From the NCBI RefSeq assembly GCF_003385895.1, contig NZ_QRDQ01000008.1:1050354-1114353 (forward strand): DNA of 64,000 nucleotides, written 5' to 3'. The number at the start of each line of letters is the position of its first letter. Position 1 is the stretch's first letter. Shown here piece after piece: positions 26,761 to 34,976 of the stretch. The notes under the pieces were generated by a model, which did not search any database, was not told where the DNA came from, and saw only the letters and a list, made by a program, of their open reading frames with translations. Origin of the DNA: Flavobacterium cutihirudinis (lineage in GTDB: Bacteria > Bacteroidota > Bacteroidia > Flavobacteriales > Flavobacteriaceae). The position numbers and the translations under genes are program-made.

Positions 26761-27933
26761 ATGAATAAAGAAGAATTTGGTTTTGAAACACAAGCCATCA
26801 GAACACAATTAGAAAGATCACAATATTTAGAACATTCGGTGCCTTTGTACCTATCGTCAAGCTTTGTTTTTGAAGATGCCGAAGATATGCGAGCTTCTTT
26901 TACAGAAGAAAAAGAAAGAAATATTTACAGCCGTTTCAGTAATCCAAACACATCAGAATTTGTAGATAAAATTTGCAAAATGGAAGGTGCTGAATCTGGT
27001 TATGCTTTTGCAACAGGAATGGCAGCCGTTTATTCTACTTTTGCAGCATTATTAAATTCTGGAGATCATATTGTTTCTGCGAGCAGTGTTTTTGGTTCAA
27101 CTCACGCTTTGTTTATGACTTATTTTCCAAAATGGAATATCGAAACTTCTTATTTCGAAATCAATAAGCCGGAAACAATCGAGAGTTTTATTAAACCAAA
27201 CACTAAAATATTATATGCCGAATCGCCAACAAATCCGGGTGTTGATGTAATTGATTTAGAATTGTTAGGGAATATTGCTAAAAAACATAATCTGATTTTA
27301 ATAATCGACAACTGTTTTGCAACGCCATATTTGCAGCAACCAATTAAGTTTGGAGCACATTTGGTTATTCATTCAGCAACTAAATTAATCGACGGACAAG
27401 GACGCGTTTTAGGTGGAGTAACAGTTGGAAATGCAGATTTAGTTAGACAAATTTATTTGTTTTCAAGAAATACAGGTCCGGCTTTATCACCATTTAATGC
27501 TTGGGTTCTTTCAAAAAGTTTAGAAACATTAGCAGTTCGTGTTGACAGACATTGCGAAAATGCTTTGAAAGTAGCTGAATTTTTAGAAAGCCATCCAAAT
27601 GTAAATAGTGTAAAATATCCGTTTTTGAAATCGCATCCACAATATGAAATTGCGAAAAAACAAATGAAAGCGGGCGGAAATATTATTGCTTTTGAAATTA
27701 AAGGCGGTATCGAAGCGGGAAGAAAATTCCTGAATTCAATTCAGCTTTGTTCTTTATCTGCAAATATTGGAGATACCAGAACAATCGTAACGCATCCAGC
27801 TTCTACAACACACAGCAAATTATCTGAAGAAGATCAACTAGCAGTAGGAATCACGCAAGGTCTTGTTCGTGTTTCTGTAGGTTTAGAAACGGTTGAAGAT
27901 GTAATTGCCGATTTGAAACAGGCGCTTGCTTAA
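26761..27933 (+). CDS. PLP-dependent trans-sulfuration enzyme, probable homoserine-ester sulfhydrylase
   Basis: A 390-residue Cys/Met metabolism PLP enzyme of the shorter branch (MetZ/MetB type). Seen: FATGMAAVYSTFAALL, IIDNCFATPYLQQP with its Asp, and the PLP Lys in VIHSATKLIDGQGRVLGG. This protein and MetY (18809-20113) give the cluster two candidate homocysteine-forming enzymes. The context (metX-thrA-osmC) favours O-acetylhomoserine as substrate with sulfide; a cystathionine gamma-synthase activity cannot be excluded. The unit ends in a strong terminator. Confidence 0.85.
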   Translation: MNKEEFGFETQAIRTQLERSQYLEHSVPLYLSSSFVFEDAEDMRASFTEEKERNIYSRFSNPNTSEFVDKICKMEGAESGYAFATGMAAVYSTFAALLNSGDHIVSASSVFGSTHALFMTYFPKWNIETSYFEINKPETIESFIKPNTKILYAESPTNPGVDVIDLELLGNIAKKHNLILIIDNCFATPYLQQPIKFGAHLVIHSATKLIDGQGRVLGGVTVGNADLVRQIYLFSRNTGPALSPFNAWVLSKSLETLAVRVDRHCENALKVAEFLESHPNVNSVKYPFLKSHPQYEIAKKQMKAGGNIIAFEIKGGIEAGRKFLNSIQLCSLSANIGDTRTIVTHPASTTHSKLSEEDQLAVGITQGLVRVSVGLETVEDVIADLKQALA

Positions 27934-27953
27934 CTACAAAATATAATAAATTG

Positions 27954-27982
27954 AAGGGCTATTTTTTAAATAGCCCTTTTTT
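27954..27982 (+). terminator. Terminator of the metX operon
   Basis: AAGGGCTATTT (27954-27964) pairs with AAATAGCCCTT (27968-27978), followed by T. Confidence 0.88.
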
Positions 27983-28030
27983 GTATATTGAAATTTTTAA
28001 TTCGCGAAATAGTATTTTTAAAAATAAAAT

Positions 28031-28546
28031 ATGAAACCAAGATTATTGATTTTATCGGATTTATTTGGAGGAGAAAATTTAGAATGGATTCAATATTATG
28101 TAGAAATTTTAGAAACTAAATTTGAAATCCAATATTATGATGTTCTTAAACTTGCTGAAATAATGGTTTATGATAAGAAGGGATCTGAAATTCACACTCA
28201 ATTCTTAAACGGAGGAATTGATAAAGCAGTTGATAATTTATTGGATATAGAAAAGGAAATAGTAGCCATTTTGGGTTTTAGTATAGGAGGTACAATTGCC
28301 TGGAAAGCTTGCTTGAAAGGTTTGAAAGTATCTACTTTTGTTGCTGTTTCTTCGACAAGATTGCGGTATGAGAAAGAAAAGCCAGATTGCAATATCAAAC
28401 TTTATTATGGCGATAAAGACAAAAATGCGCCAAATTTTAGCTGGTTTCTGGATTTAAAAATTTCAAATGAGATTCTTGAAAATCAGAATCATCAATTGTA
28501 TATGGAAAAAGAAAATGCATTTCTAATTTGTGCTAATTTTTTGTAG
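28031..28546 (+). CDS. Small alpha/beta-hydrolase-like protein
   Basis: A 171-residue protein with a nucleophile elbow GFSIGG (near residue 83) after strand EIVAILGFS, and a following VAVSSTRLR strand, as in alpha/beta hydrolases. YYGDKDKNAP resembles the loop carrying the acidic residue, and NHQLYM may carry the His. It is shorter than typical members. Substrate unknown. It has no evident operon partner. Confidence 0.6.
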   Translation: MKPRLLILSDLFGGENLEWIQYYVEILETKFEIQYYDVLKLAEIMVYDKKGSEIHTQFLNGGIDKAVDNLLDIEKEIVAILGFSIGGTIAWKACLKGLKVSTFVAVSSTRLRYEKEKPDCNIKLYYGDKDKNAPNFSWFLDLKISNEILENQNHQLYMEKENAFLICANFL

Positions 28547-28619
28547 TTTTTTCCTTAAAAATTATATTTTTGTTGCAACTAAAATCATAACCAAAAGTTT
28601 AACTAACAATTAATTACAC

Positions 28620-29124
28620 ATGAGCAATTCTACTTACGTTTTAGATGACAAATTATTAGTGTCTGCTGGGGCACGTTTTCTAAATTACATTATTGATCTT
28701 TTTGTATTTTTTATCATCCTGATTGCAATTGGCGCAACAATAGGCATTCTTTCAGCATTATTTGGTCTTACTGGATTAGCAGAATGGATGGATGGTTTAG
28801 GCGATTTAGGATGGAATATAATTGCAATTGTCGTTTCGCTAGTTTATTACATCACAATGGAAGCTTTATTTGGAAGAACTGTAGGTAAATTTGTTACAGG
28901 TTGTATCGTTGTAGATGAAAACGGTCAGAAGCCAGATTTTGGGACTATTGTAAAAAGAAGCTTATGTCGTTGTATTCCTTGTTGATGCTCTAACTTTTTT
29001 GGGAGGTTCAAGAGGTTGGCATGATTCTATTTCAGAAACCTATGTTGTAAGTAAAAAAGCTTTGGATGAAGAAATAAAAACGTTTCATGAATTCAATTTA
29101 ATTGGAATAGAAGAGGCAAATTAA
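28620..29124 (+). pseudogene. RDD family membrane protein gene with a frameshift
   Basis: Frame one (28620-28985) encodes an RDD-type protein: GARFLNYIIDLFVFFIILIA, a second membrane segment near 60-80, and GRTVGKFVTGCIVVDENGQKP, ending abruptly in RSLCRCIPC. The expected continuation is in the +1 frame from 28984: DALTFLGGSRGWHDSISETY to a stop at 29122-29124. One extra base around 28980-28983 explains both. RDD proteins of this type usually run to about 165 residues, matching the joined length. It is either a recent pseudogene or a sequencing error. Function of the family is poorly known (possibly ion transport). Confidence 0.78.
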
Positions 29125-29144
29125 TTAAACTATACTAAATTGGT

Positions 29145-29173
29145 AGAATATAAGTTTGAATCTGTTATATTCT
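29145..29173. promoter_or_regulatory. Inverted repeat upstream of the Rrf2 regulator
   Basis: AGAATATAA (29145-29153) and TTATATTCT (29165-29173) are perfectly complementary. It could be an autoregulatory operator or a weak terminator of the RDD gene. Confidence 0.35.
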
Positions 29174-29264
29174 CATTTAAAAAGATTATTTTTGTTGCAG
29201 AAAATATGGTGATTGTCATTTTAGGTAATCTAAAAATCTACAGTCTACAATCTAAAACTTAAAA

Positions 29265-29675
29265 ATGCTTTCAAAAAAGACAAAATACGGAATTAAAGCC
29301 CTTACATATTTAGCCAGAAGAGAAAATAACGAACCTGTGCAAATTGCTGAAATTGCTAAAAGTGAGCATATTTCGATAAAATTTCTGGAAAGTATTTTAT
29401 TATTACTTCGAAATTCTGGATTTCTTGGAGCTAAGAAAGGAAAAGGCGGTGGATATTACCTTATTAAAGATCCGAAAGATATCAGCATGGCTAAAGTTTA
29501 TAGAATTTTGGAAGGCCCAATTGCACTTTTGCCTTGCGCCAGTCATAACTTTTACGAAAAATGTGATGATTGCGACGATGAAGCAACTTGTGCTGCCCGA
29601 CGCTTAATGACAGAAGTAAGAGATAATACACTTAAAATATTAGAGAGTAATTCATTGGCTGATATTGCTTTTTAA
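29265..29675 (+). CDS. Rrf2 family transcriptional regulator
   Basis: A 136-residue winged-helix regulator (MLSKKTKYGIKALTYLAR, the helix-turn-helix QIAEIAKSEHISIKFLESIL, and the wing KGKGGGYYL). Cys residues at 91, 100, 103 and 109 fall where IscR-type members bind an iron-sulfur cluster (IscR uses 92, 98, 104), so it could sense Fe-S or sulfur status. The Rrf2 family includes CymR and IscR, regulators of cysteine and Fe-S metabolism. It lies between the methionine and cys operons and is the best candidate to bind the shared element at 18048 and 30819. Confidence 0.9.
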   Translation: MLSKKTKYGIKALTYLARRENNEPVQIAEIAKSEHISIKFLESILLLLRNSGFLGAKKGKGGGYYLIKDPKDISMAKVYRILEGPIALLPCASHNFYEKCDDCDDEATCAARRLMTEVRDNTLKILESNSLADIAF

Positions 29676-29679
29676 TTTT

Positions 29680-29758
29680 AAACCATATAAGTTATGTAAG
29701 TTCATTTTAGATTTTGCAGCTAGCTTAATTAAATGAACTTGTATAACTTATATGGTTT
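29680..29758. repeat. Palindromic intergenic element, ACCATATAAG family, copy 2
   Basis: 28-base arms at 29680-29707 and 29731-29758 are inverted copies with two mismatches and a 23-base loop. The arm begins AAACCATATAAGTTATGTAA, like copy 1 at 20207-20325. It lies between convergent genes and may end transcription from both. Confidence 0.78.
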
Positions 29759-29767
29759 AAATGATAT

Positions 29768-30550
29768 TTAAAAAATCAATTTATATCCTGTAAAGAATAG
29801 CATTACTGCGATTGCATTTCTAAGAAATTGATCAGGAACTTTTCCGCTCAGCATACTTCCCATGTATATTCCTGGTAGCGATCCCATCAACAGCTGACCC
29901 AATAATCCTAAATCTAAATTCCCCATTGAAGCGTGCCCGATTCCGGCAACAAGTGTTAATGGAACGGCATGAGCAATTTCAGTTCCCACCAGGCGAGGTA
30001 ACGGCAGAAGCGGATAAAGAAAAAATAAAGTTACGGTTCCGAGTGCTCCTGCGCCAATAGATGTTACAGTTACAGTTGCACCAAGTAAAACACCAATTGC
30101 TATGGTCAGCATATTTTGTGTGTGACTTTCGCTGTGGAATTTATCTCCAGCGTGTTTTTGAGAGAATTTTAAAATTCTGTTTTTGAATAAAATAGCAATG
30201 GATGTGAATAGTAATGCCCAGCCTAAACTAATTTTTATGACGCGATTAATGGTGTCAATATCTGTTTTGATGCTGTTTAATATCCATAAAGTCAATAAAG
30301 CAGCGGGAACACTTCCTAATGTTAGCCATCCAGTGATTTTCCAGTTTATATTTCCTTTTTTGTGGTGAACAAATACGCCTCCAGCTTTTGTAAAAGCAGC
30401 GTAAAGTAAATCTGTACCTACTGCAGTTGTTGGTGGAATATTAAAAAATAATAAAATAGGAGTCATTAAAGAACCACCTCCAACACCTGTTAAACCTACA
30501 ATAAAACCAACTGCTAACCCCGCAATTACAAGACCAATCTGAAAATCCAT
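29768..30550 (-). CDS. TSUP (TauE/SafE) family permease
   Basis: A 260-residue inner-membrane protein with about eight hydrophobic segments. GVGGGSLMTPILLFFNIPPTTAVGTDLLYAA at the N-terminus and GTEIAHAVPLTLVAGIGH in the second half are the internal repeats of the TSUP family, which transports sulfite, sulfonates or other organosulfur anions. It is divergent from the second TSUP gene at 30861. Its location inside the sulfur cluster supports a sulfur-compound role, direction unknown. Confidence 0.86.
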   Translation of the reverse strand: MDFQIGLVIAGLAVGFIVGLTGVGGGSLMTPILLFFNIPPTTAVGTDLLYAAFTKAGGVFVHHKKGNINWKITGWLTLGSVPAALLTLWILNSIKTDIDTINRVIKISLGWALLFTSIAILFKNRILKFSQKHAGDKFHSESHTQNMLTIAIGVLLGATVTVTSIGAGALGTVTLFFLYPLLPLPRLVGTEIAHAVPLTLVAGIGHASMGNLDLGLLGQLLMGSLPGIYMGSMLSGKVPDQFLRNAIAVMLFFTGYKLIF

Positions 30551-30769
30551 AAAAAAAGTTTGGCGCTAAAATACGACATTTTTATAATTATCCTATAGAT
30601 ATGGTAGAGATTAAGAAAACTATTTAGCAACCAAACATTTCCTTTGTAAATGTTGTTGAATTAAAGCGTAATGCATTATTATTTGTTAAATAATTCAGTT
30701 TTAATTGTAAAGAACTCTTCATTAAGGAATTAATATTGAATAAAGGGTTTAAAAAAATCAAAATATTGT

Positions 30770-30799
30770 TTTGATTATTATAAATAAGTAGTATTTTTG
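30770..30799 (+). promoter_or_regulatory. Promoter of the TSUP-cysHDN operon
   Basis: TTTG (30770-30773), 18 bases, TATTTTTG (30792-30799), a full match to the Bacteroidota consensus. Confidence 0.75.
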
Positions 30800-30808
30800 C
30801 AAAGTAAT

Positions 30809-30831
30809 CTAGTAACCCGATAGGGTAATAG
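30809..30831. promoter_or_regulatory. Operator-like imperfect palindrome in the cys operon leader
   Basis: The left half CTAGTAACCC and the complement of the right half, CTATTACCC, face each other across a short centre. The right half includes GATAGGGTAATAG, identical to 18048-18060. It sits a few bases after the probable transcription start, where a bound repressor would block elongation. Confidence 0.55.
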
Positions 30832-30860
30832 TTTTTATAGAAAAACGATAACTTGTTAAT

Positions 30861-31748
30861 ATGGAAAAAGAACTGAAAATAAATAATGCGATTTCTTTTA
30901 AGGAAAAGCTTTGGATCGGAATTCCGGTTGTTTTACTAGTAGGTTTGTTAACAGTTTTGATCTATAATCATCATGCCGAATTTTCTTGGGATGGATTTGT
31001 GAATGGATTTAATGAAGAGTTTTTAGTGTTTTTTGCTATCGGTGTTTTTGCTCAATTGGTTGACGGAACATTAGGAATGGGCTACGGAGCAACTTCAACA
31101 TCATTTTTATTGGCTTATGGAGTTCCGCCAGTGGTTAGTAGTACGGCGGTTCACGTTTCAGAAATGTTTACAACGGGAGCGTCGGCTCTTTCGCATCATA
31201 GATTTGGAAACATCAATAAAAAACTGGTAAAACATTTATTAATTCCAGGAGTTTTAGGTTCTATAACAGGAGCTTATTTATTGTCAGATGTTATTAATGG
31301 CGATATTATTAAGCCATTTATTGCGGTTTACATGATTGTTTTAGCGGTTATCATTATCAGAAAAGCGTTAAAAAAGAATATTGTAAAAAAGAAAACTAAA
31401 AAATTAGGCGCTTTAGCCGTTTTCGGCGGATTTATGGATTCTGTCGGTGGCGGAGGCTGGGGACCTATTGTAACTTCAACTTTATTAGGAAGAGGAAGAA
31501 ACCCGAGATATACGATTGGTTCAGTAAATGCAGCTGAGTTTGCTATTTCATTTGCAAGTGGTATAACGTTCATGCTTTTTGGAGGAATCCACGGCTGGCA
31601 AGTTATCATCGGATTGATTTTAGGAGGAGTAATTTCAGCGCCATTAGCGGCTTATTTGGTAAATAAAATCAAAAGAAAACCAATGATGGTTGCGGTTGGA
31701 ATTCTAATTATAATATTGAGTTTAAAAACATTATCTAAATTATTATAA
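30861..31748 (+). CDS. TSUP family permease, probable sulfate/sulfite-type transporter of the cys operon
   Basis: A 295-residue membrane protein, longer at the N-terminus than the divergent TSUP gene. The family repeats are GTLGMGYGATSTSFLLAYGV and GGFMDSVGGGGWGPIVTSTL. It is 26 bases upstream of cysH in the same operon, behind the cys promoter and operator. No classical sulfate ABC transporter or CysP/SulP gene is in the window, so import of sulfate or another sulfur anion is a reasonable inference; export of sulfite is the alternative. Confidence 0.86.
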   Translation: MEKELKINNAISFKEKLWIGIPVVLLVGLLTVLIYNHHAEFSWDGFVNGFNEEFLVFFAIGVFAQLVDGTLGMGYGATSTSFLLAYGVPPVVSSTAVHVSEMFTTGASALSHHRFGNINKKLVKHLLIPGVLGSITGAYLLSDVINGDIIKPFIAVYMIVLAVIIIRKALKKNIVKKKTKKLGALAVFGGFMDSVGGGGWGPIVTSTLLGRGRNPRYTIGSVNAAEFAISFASGITFMLFGGIHGWQVIIGLILGGVISAPLAAYLVNKIKRKPMMVAVGILIIILSLKTLSKLL

Positions 31749-31774
31749 AATAATTTTAGAAAGGAAGAGAGATT

Positions 31775-32485
31775 ATGAGTGCGATTATTGTACAAGAATT
31801 ATTAGATAAAACAAAAGATTTTTCGCTTGACGAAACCTTGGTTTTTTTAGCAGAAAAATTTCCGGAGAAAGTAATTTTTTCGACTTCTTTCGGTCAGGAA
31901 GATCAGGTAATTACAGATTTTATTGCAAAAAGTAATACTGATATTACCGTTTTTACTTTAGATACGGGAAGATTATTTCAGGAAACGTATGACGTTTTTC
32001 ATAAAACATTAAAAAAATATAAAAGACCAATCGAAGTATTTTTTCCAGAAGCAACGGCGGTAGAAAATTTACTAAAAACAAAAGGGCCAAACAGCTTTTA
32101 CGATTCAGTTGAAAACAGAAAAGAATGCTGTTTTATTCGAAAAGTGGTTCCGTTACGAAAAGCTTTGGCAGGAAACTCAGTTTGGATTACGGGATTAAGA
32201 GCCGAACAATCAGAAAACAGACAGGATTTACATCTGTTTGAATACGATGGAAACTTCGAAATCATAAAATTCAATCCGTTATTAAAATGGACTTTAGAAG
32301 AAGTTGAAACGTATTTGTCAGAAAATAATGTTCCTCAAAATGCATTGCACAAACAAGGTTTCGTAAGTATTGGATGCGCACCTTGTACCAGAGCAATTTT
32401 CCCAGGCGAAGATATCAGAGCCGGAAGATGGTGGTGGGAATCAAGCCATAAAGAGTGTGGACTTCATAGTGCTAAGAAAGAGTAG
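31775..32485 (+). CDS. cysH: Adenylyl-sulfate (APS) reductase, thioredoxin type
   Basis: A 236-residue enzyme that reduces activated sulfate to sulfite. CC at 118-119 and CxxC at 201-204 are the four cysteines that bind a [4Fe-4S] cluster in APS-using reductases; PAPS-specific enzymes lack them. The catalytic KECGLH (Cys228) is near the C-terminus. No APS kinase gene is seen nearby, consistent with direct APS reduction. It lies in the TSUP-cysH-cysD-cysN-sir series on one strand. Confidence 0.93.
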   Translation: MSAIIVQELLDKTKDFSLDETLVFLAEKFPEKVIFSTSFGQEDQVITDFIAKSNTDITVFTLDTGRLFQETYDVFHKTLKKYKRPIEVFFPEATAVENLLKTKGPNSFYDSVENRKECCFIRKVVPLRKALAGNSVWITGLRAEQSENRQDLHLFEYDGNFEIIKFNPLLKWTLEEVETYLSENNVPQNALHKQGFVSIGCAPCTRAIFPGEDIRAGRWWWESSHKECGLHSAKKE

Positions 32486-32627
32486 GTAGAAGAAAGAAGC
32501 AAGAGACAAGACTTCTGCTAGAGTATAGAATATAGATTATAGAATAAAGAGTGGAGTTTTTTAGATCAGGGAACTTGAAACCTGAAACCTAAAACTTGAA
32601 ACTCACAAAATATCAAACAAAAAAACA

Positions 32628-33527
32628 ATGAGTTCAGTATTAAAAACAAACGCTTTAGAGAGTGAAGCGATATACATTTTCAGAGAAGTAATTTCACAGT
32701 TTGACAAACCGGTTTTACTTTTCTCAGGAGGAAAAGATTCTATTACATTAGTGCGTTTGGCGCAAAAAGCATTTTTCCCTGCTAAGATTCCGTTTCCTCT
32801 TTTGCACGTTGATACGGGACACAATTTCCCTGAGACAATTGCTTTCAGAGATAAATTGGTAGAAGAATTAGGTTTAGAGTTGATCGTGCGTAATGTTCAG
32901 GATGCTATTGATGAAGGAAAAGTAGTTGAAGAAACAGGGAAATACTCTAGTAGAAACAGCCTGCAGACAACAACACTTTTAGATGCAATTGAAGAATTTA
33001 AGTTTGATGCTTGTATTGGTGGTGCGCGTCGTGATGAAGAAAAAGCAAGAGCGAAAGAACGTATTTTTTCAGTTCGTGATGATTTCGGACAATGGGACGA
33101 AAAAAATCAGAGACCAGAGTTGTTTGATATTTTAAATGGAAAAATTGAAAATGGACAAAACGTTCGTGTTTTCCCAATTTCAAACTGGACAGAATTAGAT
33201 GTTTGGAGTTATATCGAAAAAGAACATATCGAGATTCCATCAATCTATTTTTCACATAAAAGAAAAGTTTTTTTGAGAGACGGTTTAATCTGGTCGCATT
33301 CTCCTTTTGTGTACCAAGAAGAAGACGAACAAATCGAAGAAAGAATTGTTCGCTTCAGAACCGTTGGAGATATGAGTTGTACCGCTGCAGTTGAATCGTA
33401 CGCAGCCACAATCGAAGAAGTTGTAGGCGAAATCAGAGAATCAACAATTTCTGAAAGAGGAGCCAGAATCGATGACAAACGTTCTGAAGCCGCAATGGAA
33501 AAGAGAAAACAACAAGGTTATTTTTAA
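32628..33527 (+). CDS. cysD: Sulfate adenylyltransferase subunit 2
   Basis: A 299-residue ATP-pyrophosphatase-type subunit that forms APS from sulfate and ATP. SGGKDSITLVRLA (near 35-47) is the PP-loop, and CIGGARRDEEKARAKERIFS and the C-terminal MEKRKQQGYF are hallmarks of CysD. It needs the GTPase CysN encoded next. The 140-base gap upstream is filled with short repeated GAAACCT-like words. Confidence 0.96.
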   Translation: MSSVLKTNALESEAIYIFREVISQFDKPVLLFSGGKDSITLVRLAQKAFFPAKIPFPLLHVDTGHNFPETIAFRDKLVEELGLELIVRNVQDAIDEGKVVEETGKYSSRNSLQTTTLLDAIEEFKFDACIGGARRDEEKARAKERIFSVRDDFGQWDEKNQRPELFDILNGKIENGQNVRVFPISNWTELDVWSYIEKEHIEIPSIYFSHKRKVFLRDGLIWSHSPFVYQEEDEQIEERIVRFRTVGDMSCTAAVESYAATIEEVVGEIRESTISERGARIDDKRSEAAMEKRKQQGYF

Positions 33528-33647
33528 TGGATAATTAATAATTATTTAATTGACAATTAAAAAGTAGAATCAAGAAAACAAAAACATACGGATTATAAGT
33601 TTCAACAGAAAACCTGAAACTTTAAACCTGAAACAAAATATTACAGA

Positions 33648-34892
33648 ATGGACGTTTTAAAAATAGCAACAGCAGGAAGTGTAGATGACGGAAAAAGTAC
33701 TTTGATCGGAAGATTATTGTATGATACAAAATCATTGACGACTGATAAAATAGAAGCAATCGAAAAAAGCAGTAAACAAAAAGGATACGATTATCTTGAT
33801 TTTTCTTTGGCAACTGACGGTTTAGTGGCAGAAAGAGAACAAGGAATCACGATTGATGTTGCGCATATTTATTTTTCGACTGCAAAGAAAAGTTACATTA
33901 TTGCCGATACTCCAGGCCACGTAGAATATACAAGAAACATGGTTACAGGAGCTTCGACTTCTCAGGTTTCTATCATTTTGATCGATGCGAGAAAAGGAGT
34001 AATTGAACAAACATACCGTCACTTTTTTATCAATAATTTATTGAGAGTAAAAGAGGTAATTGTTGCGATTAATAAAATGGATTTGGTTGATTACTCAGAA
34101 GAAGTTTTCAATAAAATCAAAGCCGATTTCCAAGCATTAAATGCAAAAAGTACTTTCAAAGAGCAAAACGTAAGTTACATTCCGTTAAGCGCAATCAACG
34201 GCGGAAACGTGGTTGATCAATCAGAAAATATGCCTTGGTATACAGGTCAAACGGTATTAGAGCATTTAGAAGGATTACATGCTTCTGATGTTTTTGAAGC
34301 AGGAAAAGCACGTTTCCCAGTTCAGACTGTGATTCGTCCAAAAACAGAAGAATACCACGATTTTAGAGGTTACGCAGGAAAATTATACGGGAACTCAATC
34401 AAAGTTGGAGATGCTGTAACGGTTCTTCCTTCTTTAACAGAATCAAAAGTATCTAAAATTCACTTTTTCGATAAAACATTCGACGAAGCCGTTGCAGGTT
34501 CTTCGATTACTATCGAATTAGAGAATGATATCAATGTAACGAGAGGCGATATGATTGTAAAATCAAGCGAGCTTCCAAAAATTGAAAAAGACATTACAAC
34601 GACAGTTTGCTGGATGGACAGTAAAAAACTGGTTCCGGGAACTAAATACTTGGTACAACATAATACCAACAGAGTTTTAGCAAAAGTAGAAAGCATTAAA
34701 AATACAATTGCGACAGATTACTCAGGAACGACAGAAGCTTCACAATTAGCAATAAACGAAATTGGAGAAGTAACGATCAAATTAAGCAAACCGTTATACT
34801 TTGATTCATACAATGAAAACAAATCAAACGGAGCTTTCATCTTAATTGATACAGCAACAAACACAACAGCAGGAGTAGGATTCATTAGATAG
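33648..34892 (+). CDS. cysN: Sulfate adenylyltransferase subunit 1 (GTPase)
   Basis: A 414-residue EF-Tu-like GTPase that drives APS formation by CysD. The P-loop AGSVDDGKST is at 9-18, DTPGHVEYTRNMVTGAS is the G3 region, and NKMDLVDY is G4. The protein ends after the two beta-barrel domains without a fused APS kinase (CysC) domain, which agrees with the APS-type CysH upstream. Confidence 0.96.
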   Translation: MDVLKIATAGSVDDGKSTLIGRLLYDTKSLTTDKIEAIEKSSKQKGYDYLDFSLATDGLVAEREQGITIDVAHIYFSTAKKSYIIADTPGHVEYTRNMVTGASTSQVSIILIDARKGVIEQTYRHFFINNLLRVKEVIVAINKMDLVDYSEEVFNKIKADFQALNAKSTFKEQNVSYIPLSAINGGNVVDQSENMPWYTGQTVLEHLEGLHASDVFEAGKARFPVQTVIRPKTEEYHDFRGYAGKLYGNSIKVGDAVTVLPSLTESKVSKIHFFDKTFDEAVAGSSITIELENDINVTRGDMIVKSSELPKIEKDITTTVCWMDSKKLVPGTKYLVQHNTNRVLAKVESIKNTIATDYSGTTEASQLAINEIGEVTIKLSKPLYFDSYNENKSNGAFILIDTATNTTAGVGFIR

Positions 34893-34976
34893 TTGATTGT
34901 TTTTAGTTGATAGTTGATGGTTTTTAGAGCCAACAACCAACAACCAGCAACCGACAACCAAAAACTCAAAAGAGAA

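Noticed and set aside
34914..34976. N-terminal extension of sulfite reductase
   Set aside because: The 21 residues are read from a repeated CAACCAACAACC-type leader; the conserved protein starts at 34977.
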